A stretch of 64,000 nt of DNA from Larix kaempferi (lineage: Eukaryota > Streptophyta > Pinopsida > Pinales > Pinaceae), in contig BSBM01000763.1 of NCBI GenBank assembly GCA_027924585.1, positions 1,717,925 through 1,781,924 on the forward strand. Direction: 5' to 3'. The notes beneath the pieces are model-generated. The model was not told where the DNA came from, made no database searches, and saw only the letters and a program-made list of their open reading frames with translations. Shown here piece by piece: positions 46,346-57,600 of the stretch (position 1 is its first letter; the number at the start of each line of letters is the position of its first letter). Made by a program: the position numbers and the translations under genes.

Positions 46346-46512
46346 GTTTTCTGGCTTATCTTTTGCCGACAGAGTCTTTGGCAGAAACTCATAAAACACT
46401 TAGAAAATTTTTGAAAATTGAAATTTTTCTTAATGATCAAGTGCTGAGCAGGAAGCATACTTACCTCTTCACTGTGATAGGTAGCCCATGAAACCCCAAT
46501 GCTGCAACTAGG

Positions 46513-46525
46513 AGCTCTGATACCA
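46513..46525 (-). other. Primer binding site of M (tRNA-iMet)
   Basis: On the minus strand TGGTATCAGAGCT starts three bases after LTR B. It is a perfect match to the common plant initiator-tRNA primer site. A splice donor GAAGAG/GTAAGTATG follows near 46466. Confidence 0.85.
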
Positions 46526-46528
46526 TTC

Positions 46529-47908
46529 TGTCACAAACCCTCCCGTGGACCCAATTCAGGGAAGGGAATATGATACCATTCTCTAGGGCTGTTCATAAAT
46601 CCCATCCCATTCATTAGATTCACAGCCATAGAATAAAAGTGTGTAGATGCAAATCAAACAAATATGCACAACGGAATTAAAAAATCATCCACACACATAT
46701 CATATGCATACAGCATATCGAAAACAATAATCAATTTAAACATTTCAAAAGTAAATACATAGACAGAAAAACACTTATCTTCATTGAGCAATTGTCCCAA
46801 ACAACTAGCTATGTCGCTGCAATGTTCCGCCCAACCATAGGCCAGTTGTGTTCATCAATTCTCTCAACACAACTGCCACCCCCGAGCTGGGCATGATTCT
46901 TACAAGGAAAATGGGACATTCATACTCATACATAACCCAATAATCACTGCATCTAAGCCAAGCCAGTCCACAGCTGGGTTTATCAGGCTAAATATGAACC
47001 TTGGATGCTTGCACTCAAGATCAAGCCAATACAATGGATACCCATCCCAACCCCAACCTTCTCTTACACACAACAACTCAAAAAAAACTGGGCATGGATA
47101 CACATTTCCAACAATGGGATTTACAAACAGGATGGCCATGGGTTTTTCCCCAAATTGTGGCTCACCCAAACGAACTATAAAAAGAGAAATTCGTCCCCAG
47201 GGAGAAACCCGATTTCTTCCACAAGTTATGAGCGTTTCAAATGGCCAAAATAGCCTCATTGCAACCCCAAATCGATCTGTTCTCTTCCCCATTGGTAACC
47301 AAAACAAAAACGCCCTTCCCAGCTTGAAAGATGAAGGAAAACAAAGGAAATCTATGGAGAAAAACGCCCAGGTAGCTCCAAACTCGGGGGAGAGCAAAAC
47401 TGATTCATGGGTAATGGCTTGGGGAGCAATTCATGGCTCTTTTCTTGCCAAGGAAGCCAAACATGTTTTTCCATGAAGGGTGGCTTGTCCATATTCAAAT
47501 TTGGACAGCCATACCTCTCCATTCCTAAGGCATTAACTACCTCAACCAACTCTTGGGAGAAATTAATGAATGGGTACGAAAGTCAATATGGGTAGTTGAG
47601 AGTTTGATGGGTTCTCTCATTGACGCTTGGCTTGACTTGATTGGCTCCAAGGGTTTGAATATTTCCCTCCCAATTCCTTGTAAGATCATGCCCCCATCTC
47701 TTGTTGCATTGCATAGCTAGTTGTGGGTATTTGATTAAAATGCATATTTACATGATATTTGAAATTCCAACGTGCCTGGCTAGCATGTAAACCGTATGCA
47801 TCACTAAATCGATGGCGGGGCCTTGGCCTTGAGCTCCTCACCACGATTTTATAACAATATTACATCATTTACATTTTAATGCAATGGGGTCAAAATCAGG
47901 ATATTACA
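46529..47908 (-). mobile_element. M element LTR B (5' LTR)
   Basis: On the minus strand it runs from TGTAATATCCTGATTTTG at 47908 to GTTTGTGACA at 46529. No polypurine tract lies upstream and a primer site lies downstream, so it is the 5' LTR. The terminal inverted match TGTAATA / TGTCACA is weak. Confidence 0.8.
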
Positions 47909-49719
47909 CATCCTGACTTCTTAGGTCCAATTTTTACTTAAACATGAGGATTAAGATGTCATAAACAAGGGAATGAGCCTAATTAAGTGCTTAGTTTGTT
48001 TTAAATTAACTCCAGTGTACTTATAGTATAAAAATAGATGAAATTAACTTTGAAATAAAATTCTAAAACTTCTTGAAAAATAAATTAAGGAATTTAAATA
48101 TAAAAGAGGGGTTCCCATCTTTTCCTAACAAAATGTGGGATCTTTGTGGCTACAACAAGTGGTGGGTCACTAGGAAGAACGAGTTATCTCTCTCTGGTCA
48201 ACGACGATACATGAGTTTTTTGATTTTCATAAAATTTGAAACTCATGACATACTTGATATCCATCTGTAGAGAATAAATCCATGAAATTTTCATATAAGG
48301 TTTCCAAGCTTATAAAGAAACAACCATCTTTCCCGGTAGGCCTTTATTCATCATTTTAAAAAGTAATCCAAGTACGAAAAATGAATTCAAGTATTAGAGA
48401 GTTACCTTTGTTAGGAATGGTCAAGACAATAGAATGAATGAATAATACCAAGTTGGATTAGAATATAATCCCAATATCACATGCATTGCCTCTACTGCCA
48501 GCAGGTGTCTATAGCCTCGACAGGGTTTCCTTTTAACCCAATCTAGCTGCTTTGATTCCATCCGTTATATATAGATGCATAGTTTTAAGACCTTGTTGAG
48601 AAACTAAGCTTTATAGGAGTTAACTAAAGGTCACTCTCCTGGATTGGTGACTAGTTGATGACAACATCATTCACAAAGACTTACAAAAGTGAGCAAGCCG
48701 GATCGTGATGAGACCTCATGTCCCTCAACCCTTAATTTGAGAGCCATAACCTTGTCTTGGTAACCAACCAATGGTAATGTCAGTCCATAAGAATCCATGA
48801 TCATAATAGGTCAGCTCATAATGAGACCTCCTATCCTTAAGTTAACACTTTAGGCTTTATTTTATCATAATTTCTAAGGAATGAAATGTAGGCCACTACC
48901 CTGACTTGGTGATTAGATAATGGTAATGTCATTCACAAGTACCTACACAGATGAGAAAGTCGGCTCATGATGAGACCTCTTGTCTCTCAGCCTTGCAGCT
49001 GAGAGCCACTACCCCGGATTGGTAACCATATATGGTAATGCCATCCTATAGACACCTATGATCATAATAGGTTGGCTCATAATGAGACCCCCTATCCTAC
49101 AACTAACCCCTTAGAATTGATTTATTGTAAAGAACTATGTTTTTATTAGTCTCATAAGAGATTACTTAATGGATGGGAAATCATGACTAGAGGCTACTTA
49201 AGAGAGAGGGATGATGTAAAGGAGTTTCATGTTTACAACTTGTCAATGTTTAGCATCCATATGGTGTCAAGGGAATTCCTTTAAAAGAAAACTCAATATC
49301 TACTTGAATCCAATCCAAATTTAAATTTTACTTATAATGAGAAATGGCCTCGAGAGGTTTGAAAATCAATAACTTGGTAAAGATAATTCTGAATTCCATG
49401 AGAGGAATGATGCACAGATTGAGGCCATAGAGTTGGCAGCCTACCTATTGATAATCAATAAACTCTTTTGTTCTCTGCTGGCATTTCAGGAAATAATAAT
49501 AATAATAATAATCCAATGAGGCTTAATTACAACCACTTTATTAAAATAAAGAATAAAATAAAAACAAACCAAATAAAATGGAATAAGAAATGCAACAAAA
49601 CATGCCACACTATGTACAAGCCTAACCAAACTAATTGGGCAAAGTATTTTATTTTTTTTTAATTTTTTAATTTTAATTTTTTAATTTATTATTATTATTA
49701 TTATTTTTTTAGATTTGAG
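47909..49719 (+). other. Noncoding region with about 260-bp repeats
   Basis: Between about 48630 and 49125 two units of roughly 260 bp repeat, with TTGGTGA at 48643 and 48906. Each contains two halves built on GGCTCATAATGAGACC or a variant. The rest is AT-rich with (AAT)n at 49494-49511 and (ATT)n at 49687-49705. I see no coding region. It is repeated at 62485-64000. Confidence 0.6.
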
Positions 49720-49884
49720 CATTCACTAGATAAGTCTTTAGGATAAACTTCTAGTGTCTGTAATTGAAATATGCTAGGGACTAGCTTTTCTAGAATAGTA
49801 TATGGCCCTAACCAAAGGTGTTGTAACTTTGTGTGTTCACCCTTATCCTTGTGTGCTGTCCCATTTCAAAACCAGGTCCCCTAC
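49720..49884 (-). pseudogene. Fragment of a gypsy integrase C-terminus (GPY module)
   Basis: Read on the minus strand from 49884, the sequence gives GDLVLKWDSTQ, then after a one-base shift GEHTKLQHLWLGPYTILEK and FQLQTLEVYPKD. This is the typical C-terminal end of a Ty3/gypsy integrase (GD.VL, W.GPY.I, then a beta-rich tail). It has one frameshift and no remaining catalytic core. It is distinct from G1 and opposite in strand. The fragment ends exactly at the duplication junction. Confidence 0.75.
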
Positions 49885-50189
49885 TTGGACCCGTCGCGTA
49901 TCGTCTTGCGCTGCCACCCCATTTGCACAAAACTCATAATGTTTTTCATGTATCTGTTTTACGACATTATGTAGCTGATGAGTCACATAAAATAAATTGG
50001 AAGGAACTGCAGGTTTCGGACGAGGGAACCATCAGGGTCGAACCATTACTTATATTGGAACGCAGGGTTAAATAGTTGAGGCACCATTTGGTGGACCATG
50101 TTAAGGTCCAGTGGGAACGGTATAGCCCAGGTTCTGCTAACTGGGAGGACGCAGAGACTATGCGTTGTGATTATCCCACGTTATTTTGA
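49885..50189 (+). pseudogene. Second copy of the G1 integrase/chromodomain tail
   Basis: It corresponds to 35287-35591, starting at GPVAYRLALPP and carrying the same in-frame TAG (at 50073, matching 35475). No upstream pol exists here. It is a fragment created by the duplication. Confidence 0.88.
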
Positions 50190-50228
50190 TCATAACTTCG
50201 GGACGAAGTTTCCTGAAGGGTGGGTGTA

Positions 50229-53027
50229 TGTAACACCCCGTTTTGACATTTCTACCTGAACTACTATTATATGTTGTATTTGTTTGATTGTGAGACTTCG
50301 TCGGTTTGACGACACTGTGGACATATGGTTCTATTATTTTGCCGATATATATATGTGTGTGTGTGTGATGATAGTATTATGATCGGTAGTCATGTTTAGA
50401 TATGTATCATGTGTTAATTGTGTCAAATATATGGAATTTACTGAATGATGGGTACGTGGATACTGTTACAGTTATATGTTGAAATAATGAATGTTATGCC
50501 AGGTGCATGGTGAATGAATGAGTTTATTGTTGTTATGTTATGATGAAATATATGTGTGTACATATCGAGGATTTATGCACGATATCCTATATTGTATGTC
50601 GAGGACTGACTTACACGTTGAAACGGCTAAGTGATAGATGGATCCTACGAGGTGGGAGGGCCTCGGGGACACGGACTTCGAAAGATAAAATGGTATGTGA
50701 GTGATGCATTATTTACTTTCGTATGGTTATTATGCTGTTTATTATGATATATGTTATGACATGGGTGGGGTAGGGTTTCAAGAAACTCAACCGCCCAGAT
50801 CGGTTATACGATGACAGACCGAGTACAAGTGCAACGCTGTTGTTATGTCGGGTGGACATAGTCCCTTGTTCCATTAGGGGGGTGGAGGCTTTACCCACCG
50901 TTTATCCCCGAAACCCAGAGTCATGGGAGGGCTGAGCTACGGCGCGCTCTCCAAGGTGTGTGATGATGACTGGTGGTTGCCTGCTGGGGAAGCTTGGTCG
51001 ATGTAGTCGACACTTCCGCTTACGGGTTCTAGCTGGAACCGGTCATGACTTGACATTCCAGGGTAGTCCAGCATAGGACAGGATAGGATGTGGAATTTAG
51101 TGATGATGTAGGTAGATAGGTGTAGCATGAGGTAGGGGTGAAAACAAGATCTAACTGTAGGTGTGTAAAACCCTTGATTAGTATGTGTCAAAATCAGCGA
51201 TATATGAATTGTCGTAACTTGAGTTTCAGTAACCTAATGGATTGTACCTTGCAAACTATGTTAAAACATGTGTCAGTAAATAATAAGTTCCTTGATTATG
51301 ATTGATGTATGTGAATTATTACTTTTAGTGTACTTACATGAGGAATGTAAGCAGTATCTACGCTTACATAACTCGCCTACATATTATGAATTACATGAAA
51401 TATTGTTGAGTAATAATGTCAATTAGTGTCGCTTAATATTAAATTACTGTCGTTTAGTAATTAACCATTGTTGATCAATGTTAATAATGTCGATTAAAGT
51501 TAAAAATGATGATTAGGGTTAATAATGTTGATTAATGGTTAATTATTGTCCATTAATAATTAATTATTGTTGATTAATAAACAAAGCTATGGTTAACCTA
51601 GGTAGTGACTAATGCAATTGCTTAGGATGCTTGATTAATTGTTAATGAGTTTAATTAGCCAGGACTAAGGGTTGAAATGTAATTATAAGGCTAAATAAGT
51701 TAATAGTAACTTGATCCCTTAGATTAATTATGTGTTAATGATGTTAATTAATTTTAACAAGACTATGCTTATCTTTCGTAATGATTGTTAATTAGCTAAT
51801 TACAAACTAAGGTGTAATTAAAACGGAAACATGTATATGAGTCGATTAAATCTTAGTGAATTTTATTTAATTAATATAATTACACATTGATAATGTTATG
51901 AATTACATTGATGGAATTATGTTTCATAATTGATAAATTGAATTAGTTAAATTTATAATTGGAGGGAATTAACATATTATAAACATTAGAAACCATTAAG
52001 TAAATGATTAGGTTAATAGTAGTTAATCAATTGACCATTACTGTTAATTAAATTAAATTGGTGAACCAACCGCAAATTTAAACTATATAATATTTATGTA
52101 ACATTTATTATTTATTAATTAAATGGTCAACAATGAAAATATGAGAAGGGAAATGTTTAAAACTATGAAATAAAATAAAATGATTAAATTAATGATATTG
52201 GAAGTTACGGTTGGGAAGTGACTCCCAACCAACACCTTTAATATTATTTTAATTATTAATAAAAGTCCAAGTTGAGGGGCTCGAGGACTTACATGGTAGA
52301 TGAATGGGTTGGATGAAATTTATGAGGAAGATAGGGGTAGTAATGGGAAGAAGAGTCGGCAACTTAGTATAAGATGGAGAAAGGGGGAAGAGGAAAGGGG
52401 GATCTTTACCTTAGGATTTTGGAGAAGTTTGAGAGAGCAGAATTGGGAGAGCAGAAAATGAGAGTTCTGGTTGGAGTTTTTGGAAGGGATACAACAGCTT
52501 GGGCTTGTACTCGGTTTGGGCTCAGGGGGTCCAAAGGGGTACCTTTGGAGCTGGGTGGTCGACGAGACCTCGCCAGTTGGCAGGGTGGCAAACTGTTTTG
52601 GCTGTTGAGTTTCAGAACTGTGGGGAAGGCTTTTTGCTGCAGGGAAAAGCAAGGAGAAACAACAAATGGGGACAACAACAAAGGGGGATCTGCAAGCTAC
52701 CTACAGGTATTTTCCAGCAGGGTATGTTTTATCATTCTACCTTGTAAAATTATGTAAAAATGTAAATTACAACAATTTATATGCTGTGTTGTTTTATCTG
52801 CTACTCCTACACAACAATAACTGGTTAGAGGTAGACATAACAGAAATTATAGTTTGTTCAATTTTGGTAAACGTAAACACTTTATTTATTATTTTTTTTA
52901 CAGCCAAAACTAGTAATGAGGGTAGAAACTTAACAAAACATGAACATAAAAACACAACAGAAAACAAAACAGAAATTTTGAACAGAACTGAAATATCTGA
53001 TTGTATATAAAAGTTAAAAGAGACCCC
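50229..53027 (+). mobile_element. Second copy of the G1 3' LTR, 3' end deleted
   Basis: It matches 35631-38441 from TGTAACACCCC. At its end the sequence goes from AGACCCC straight to AAAGACTGAG, so 17 bases including the LTR terminus GGGGTCTTACA are missing. The internal short frame at 52374 is disrupted by indels. Confidence 0.85.
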
Positions 53028-53309
53028 AAAGACTGAGTTTTTTTTGCAGATATTTCTCCCTACGGATAAAGAGAAACTCTCTTAAGATAAAGTAGATTAA
53101 GCTAGCTCTATGCTAAGACAAAAATGAAACTTTTCTGGCTTATCTTTTGTCGACAGAGACTTTGGCAGAAACTCATAAAACACTTAGAAAAATTTTGAAA
53201 TTGAAATTTTTCTTCATGATAAGTGCGGAGCAGGATGCATACTTACCTCTTCACTGTGATAGGTAGCCCATGAAGCCCAATGTTGCAACCAACAGCTCTG
53301 ATACCATTC

Positions 53310-54639
53310 TGCCACAAACCCTCCCGTGGACCCAATTCAGGGAAGGGAATATGATACCAATCTCTCGAACTGTTCATAAATCCCAGCCCATTCATTAGAT
53401 TCACAGCCATAAAATAAAAGTGTGCAGATGCAAATCAAACAAATATGCACATCAGAATTAAAAACTCATCCACACACATATCATATGCATACAACATATC
53501 GAAAACAATCATCAATATAAACATTTCAGAAGTAAATACATAGACAGAAAAACACTTATCTTCATTGAGCAATTGTCCCAAACAACTAGCTATGTCGCTG
53601 CAACGCTCCACCCAACCATAGGCCAGTTGTGTTCATCAATTCTCTCAACACAACTGCCACCCCCGAGCTGGGCATGATTCTTACAAGGAAGATGGGACAT
53701 TCATACTCATACACAGCCCAATAATCACTGCATCTATGCCAAGCCAGTCCACAGCTGGGTTTATCAAGCTAAATCTAAACCTTGGATGCTTGCACTCAAG
53801 CTCAATCCAATACAATGGATACCCATCCAAACCCCAACCTTCCAGCAATGGGATTTACAAACAGGATGGCCATGGGTTTTTCCACATATCGTGCTCACCC
53901 AAACGAACTGTAAAAAGGGAAATTCGTCCCAAGGAGAAACCCAATTTCTTCGACAAGTTATGAGCGTTTCAAAATGGCCAAAATGACCTCATTGCAACCC
54001 CAAATCGATCTGTTCTCTTCCCCACTGGTAACCAAACAAAAACGCCCTTCCTAGCTTGAAAGATGAAGGAAAACAAAGGAAATCCATGGAGAAAAACACC
54101 CAGGTAGCTCCAAACTCGTGGGAGAGAAAAACTGATTCATGGGTAATGGCTTGGGGAGCAATTCATGGCTCTTTTCTTGCCAAGGAAGCTAAAAATGTTT
54201 TTCCATGAAGGGTGGCTTTCCCATACTCGAATTTGGATAGCCATACCTCTCCATTCCCAAGGCATTAACTACCTCAACCAACTCTTGGGAGAAATGAATG
54301 AATGGGTACAAAAGTCAATATGGGTAGTTGAGGGTTTGATGGGTTCTCTCATTGACACTTGGCTTGACTTGATTGGCTCCAAGGGTTTGAATATTTCCCT
54401 CCCAATTCTTGTAAGATCATGCCCCCATCTCTTGTTGTATTGCATAGCTAGTTGTGGGTATTTGATTAAAATGCATATTTACATGATATTTGCAATTCCA
54501 ATGTGCCTGGCTAGCATGTAAACCGTATGCATCACTAAATTGATGGCGGGGACTTGGCCTTGAGCTCCTCACCACGATTTTATAACAATATTACATCATT
54601 TACATTTTAATGCAATGGGGTCAAAATTAGGATATTACA
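53310..54639 (-). mobile_element. Second copy of M LTR A
   Basis: It corresponds to 38727-40059. The primer site (53294-53306) and second leader on its left and the polypurine tract on its right (54640-54654) are all kept. Confidence 0.82.
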
Positions 54640-57600
54640 ATCCCCTCCCCCTTGGAATAACACCGTCCTCAGTGTTCCAACACTTAGGAATATATACCCA
54701 ATTTACACATGATCAAAATTCACAAAATGTGGCAGGTCTATCTTGCATTCATCTCTTTACTTTGAACTTTCAGGATCAAGTCCTTTGGCTTCCTCAAGCT
54801 GCTTCTGTTGGCTTTGATCTTCCAGCTCTACAAGTGGCATTGCTCCACAACAATCCATTCCTTTTTTCCACCGTCCAGCTGATATACACGTGTGGAGTTT
54901 CCTGGATGCCATCTTCCTTGCTGTTCTAGCAACTATTTGAGGAAGATTCTCAGCCAAACAATTAGCTTTCGGTCTGCTACCATGATCAATGTGCCACAAC
55001 CGGCCCACACTTTGGTCACCAGTGACACTTGGCTAGTACTAGCTGCACTCAATGGATTTCAATGTCTCACCTGTGAGATTCATCACGGCAATTCCTGTTA
55101 GGACAAGCATAACACAATATTAAAATTAGTCAATTATTTTCCCAATTGACATGGAGACGTCCATGTTTTACCCATGAGACTTCCACACATTTCATGCCTT
55201 CCCAACATACACATGAACTCATTCATGTTCATCCTTTCAGAGGGAAATAGCTATTTCAACATTCACAATTCATTTCAAGCAATTAAACACAATCTATTTT
55301 CATCTATGACATGCATTCAAGAATCTTTTGATTCTAAGATGCATCAGTCAAAAGGAAAGAGAAGAGTAAGAGTTTTCCCCCTCTTAGTCTTGTTCCAATC
55401 CGGAGCCACACCATCACTTGTGGTTCTATGCTCCTTAGCCTCTTTCACTTCAATGTGAATGCTTGAATTTCCCTTTCTTGGATATGACACATAGTGTCTA
55501 AGGTCCGTCTGAGGATTTTCAACTGAGGAACCCTTCCCCATTGTTGCCTACAGAACCTTTGGCTGCTAGGACCCACACATGTCCACTAGCACCATCTTTC
55601 ATTACTGCTCATATTGAGATCTTTAGGACAGTCACATGTCCACATGCATCCCTATGATGCCCTCATAGTCCTTGCTTCCAACAATACCTACACTCAAACA
55701 TTGAATCAATTCACATGTTAGTTTTATTTTCATAGGGTTTATATCCAAACAAGAGTTTAAGAAATCATAACCAAATCATATACACATGTATATTCATATT
55801 AAATAAGCAAGAAGCTGCAATATAACCAAGTACTTATCTGTGTTGGATGTCTCCACTTTATTCCACAGGCTCCTTCTTTGTTTTACAAGCATTGGATTTC
55901 CTGTGGATACAATAACGAATGTTGGGCTGGCACGCAGGCTACGCCACAGTCATTCGAATGGAAATGCCATGCCAGTACACCGACTGGGGTTTTATCAATT
56001 AATTAAGGAATGTTTGGCTAGCACGTCGGCTGCTCCACAACATCAAGTGGTTAATGCTCCCACCAACTATTCTCTGAATTTATCGAGGCATCGGTTACTC
56101 TCTGGATTTACCAAGAATTTTATAATGCACAACCAGTTACTCTCTAGTTTTACCAAGAATTTTACAGCACCTGACCAGTTACTCTCTGGTTTACCAAGAA
56201 TTTTATAGCACCTGACCAATTACTCTCTGGTTTACCAAGAATTTTATAGCACCTGGCCAGTTACTCTCTGATTTTACCAAGCATTTTATTGTTCTTTCAG
56301 GGTCCTTGCTTTCCTGCAATGACCAAGGTTTCCAACAAAGAAACAATAGTCTATCAGCTTAGCTGTTAGAAGACTTATACCTGAAATCTTCATTACTCCA
56401 AACAAGAAATAAATTAAAATGAATACTTATCTGTATTGTGCATTTTCCTTTCTAGTCCACAGGGTCCTACTTCGCTTTGCAAGCCTTGGGATCGCCTATG
56501 GACTTGGATGTTTGGCCAGCACGCATGCTGCTCCACAATATCAAATAGTTAATGCCCAACCAGTACACCTTCACGCCGACTGGATTTACCAAGCATTCGT
56601 GGTGCCCAACCAGTCCCATACCTGGTTGGCCCTCTCCATTGCTGAGCCAGCACATCCGTCTGGGTCATCAGCCAATGGAAGGAAACTGCACCACATACCA
56701 TTATAGGTCAAGGCTCTACCACTCTGCCTTAGGCTTGCATCATACTTTCACACATGTCACAACCCTCCATGCGCATAACAATTCTTCATCCACACAAGGA
56801 TGGAACTCCTTCTCCCGAGCAAACCAACGGTTCCCTTTAGGAACTCTATAGGTGACCCTTCTTGACTGTAGGCTATCATGGCCCCATGATACCCACTCAT
56901 ACTACACCAAGGTTACCACTGCTCATATGGTCCTCTTGAGTACCCTTTCTTCACTTTGCCTCTTATCGTGCAACACCAAATTGCATCTGTGTAAGCTGAT
57001 AGCACAAGAAGGATAAGCAGACTCATCAACATTGCTGCTCTAAAATTGTAACTATATTCATAACATTCACTATCAAGTATTGAAACACCAGGAATGTGTC
57101 CATTCCCTTAGGGTGTAGTTAATATTGACAACCCTATCATAACCCAGCACCAGAAAAGTGTGCACTCCCTTTTGGATGTGAGACATGTAGGCCCTAAACA
57201 TACTCAAGCAGTATGGAATAATAATGAAATAATAAAATATGCTCTGCATGTTAAATCTAATAAACTAGACATGTATATTCTGAGTTAGGGTTACAGAATA
57301 CTTATCCCTTTTCAGATGTATCTTTCCTTCATTTGCGAAGAATGGGGCTCCCTTCTCTGAGTCAACAATATTTCGTTTGCCACCCCAATATTTCCACGTT
57401 CCATAAATCACACATGCCTTCTTGGCATAATTTACACCCTCTCACTCACATGCAGCGCAGTTGAGGCGTTATCAAAATTTTACAATGGTGTTTTAACCGA
57501 AACCCATTTCCAAAGGATGGGGTCCTTCCATCTAGTTTGGCTTCTGCAGGCCATCACACATGGTCTTCCTGCAATGTGTCATCTTGGCACACTTATCAAA

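Larger units (their letters stand above)
40075..46512 (-). mobile_element. Internal region of M: 6.4 kb without recognisable gag or pol
   Basis: Only short open frames are seen and none resembles gag, protease, RT or integrase, so the element is non-autonomous like a large retrotransposon derivative. Two distantly similar blocks (about 41265-41475 and 41860-41990; shared motif GGCTGCTCCACAACATCAA versus CATGCTGCTCCACAATATCAA) suggest internal duplication. A 24-base segment flanked by acceptor-like CTAACAG and donor-like GTGAG lies near 40497-40525 on the minus strand. Another donor-like GGTAAGT lies near 44147. Direct repeats are listed separately. Processed or captured host sequence is possible but I cannot identify any. 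Confidence 0.6.
35287..49884 (+). repeat. First copy of a 14,598-bp tandem duplication
   Basis: The block starting TTGGACCCGTCGCG at 35287, inside the G1 integrase tail, restarts at 49885 and stays collinear to the window end. It contains the G1 pol tail and 3' LTR, the M element, the region 47909-49719 and an integrase fragment. Confidence 0.93.

Noticed and set aside
46199-46458. Cys-containing repeat peptides on the minus strand resembling a zinc-binding protein
   Set aside because: The spacing comes from the 30-33-bp minisatellite and does not fit a zinc motif; disrupted in the second copy.
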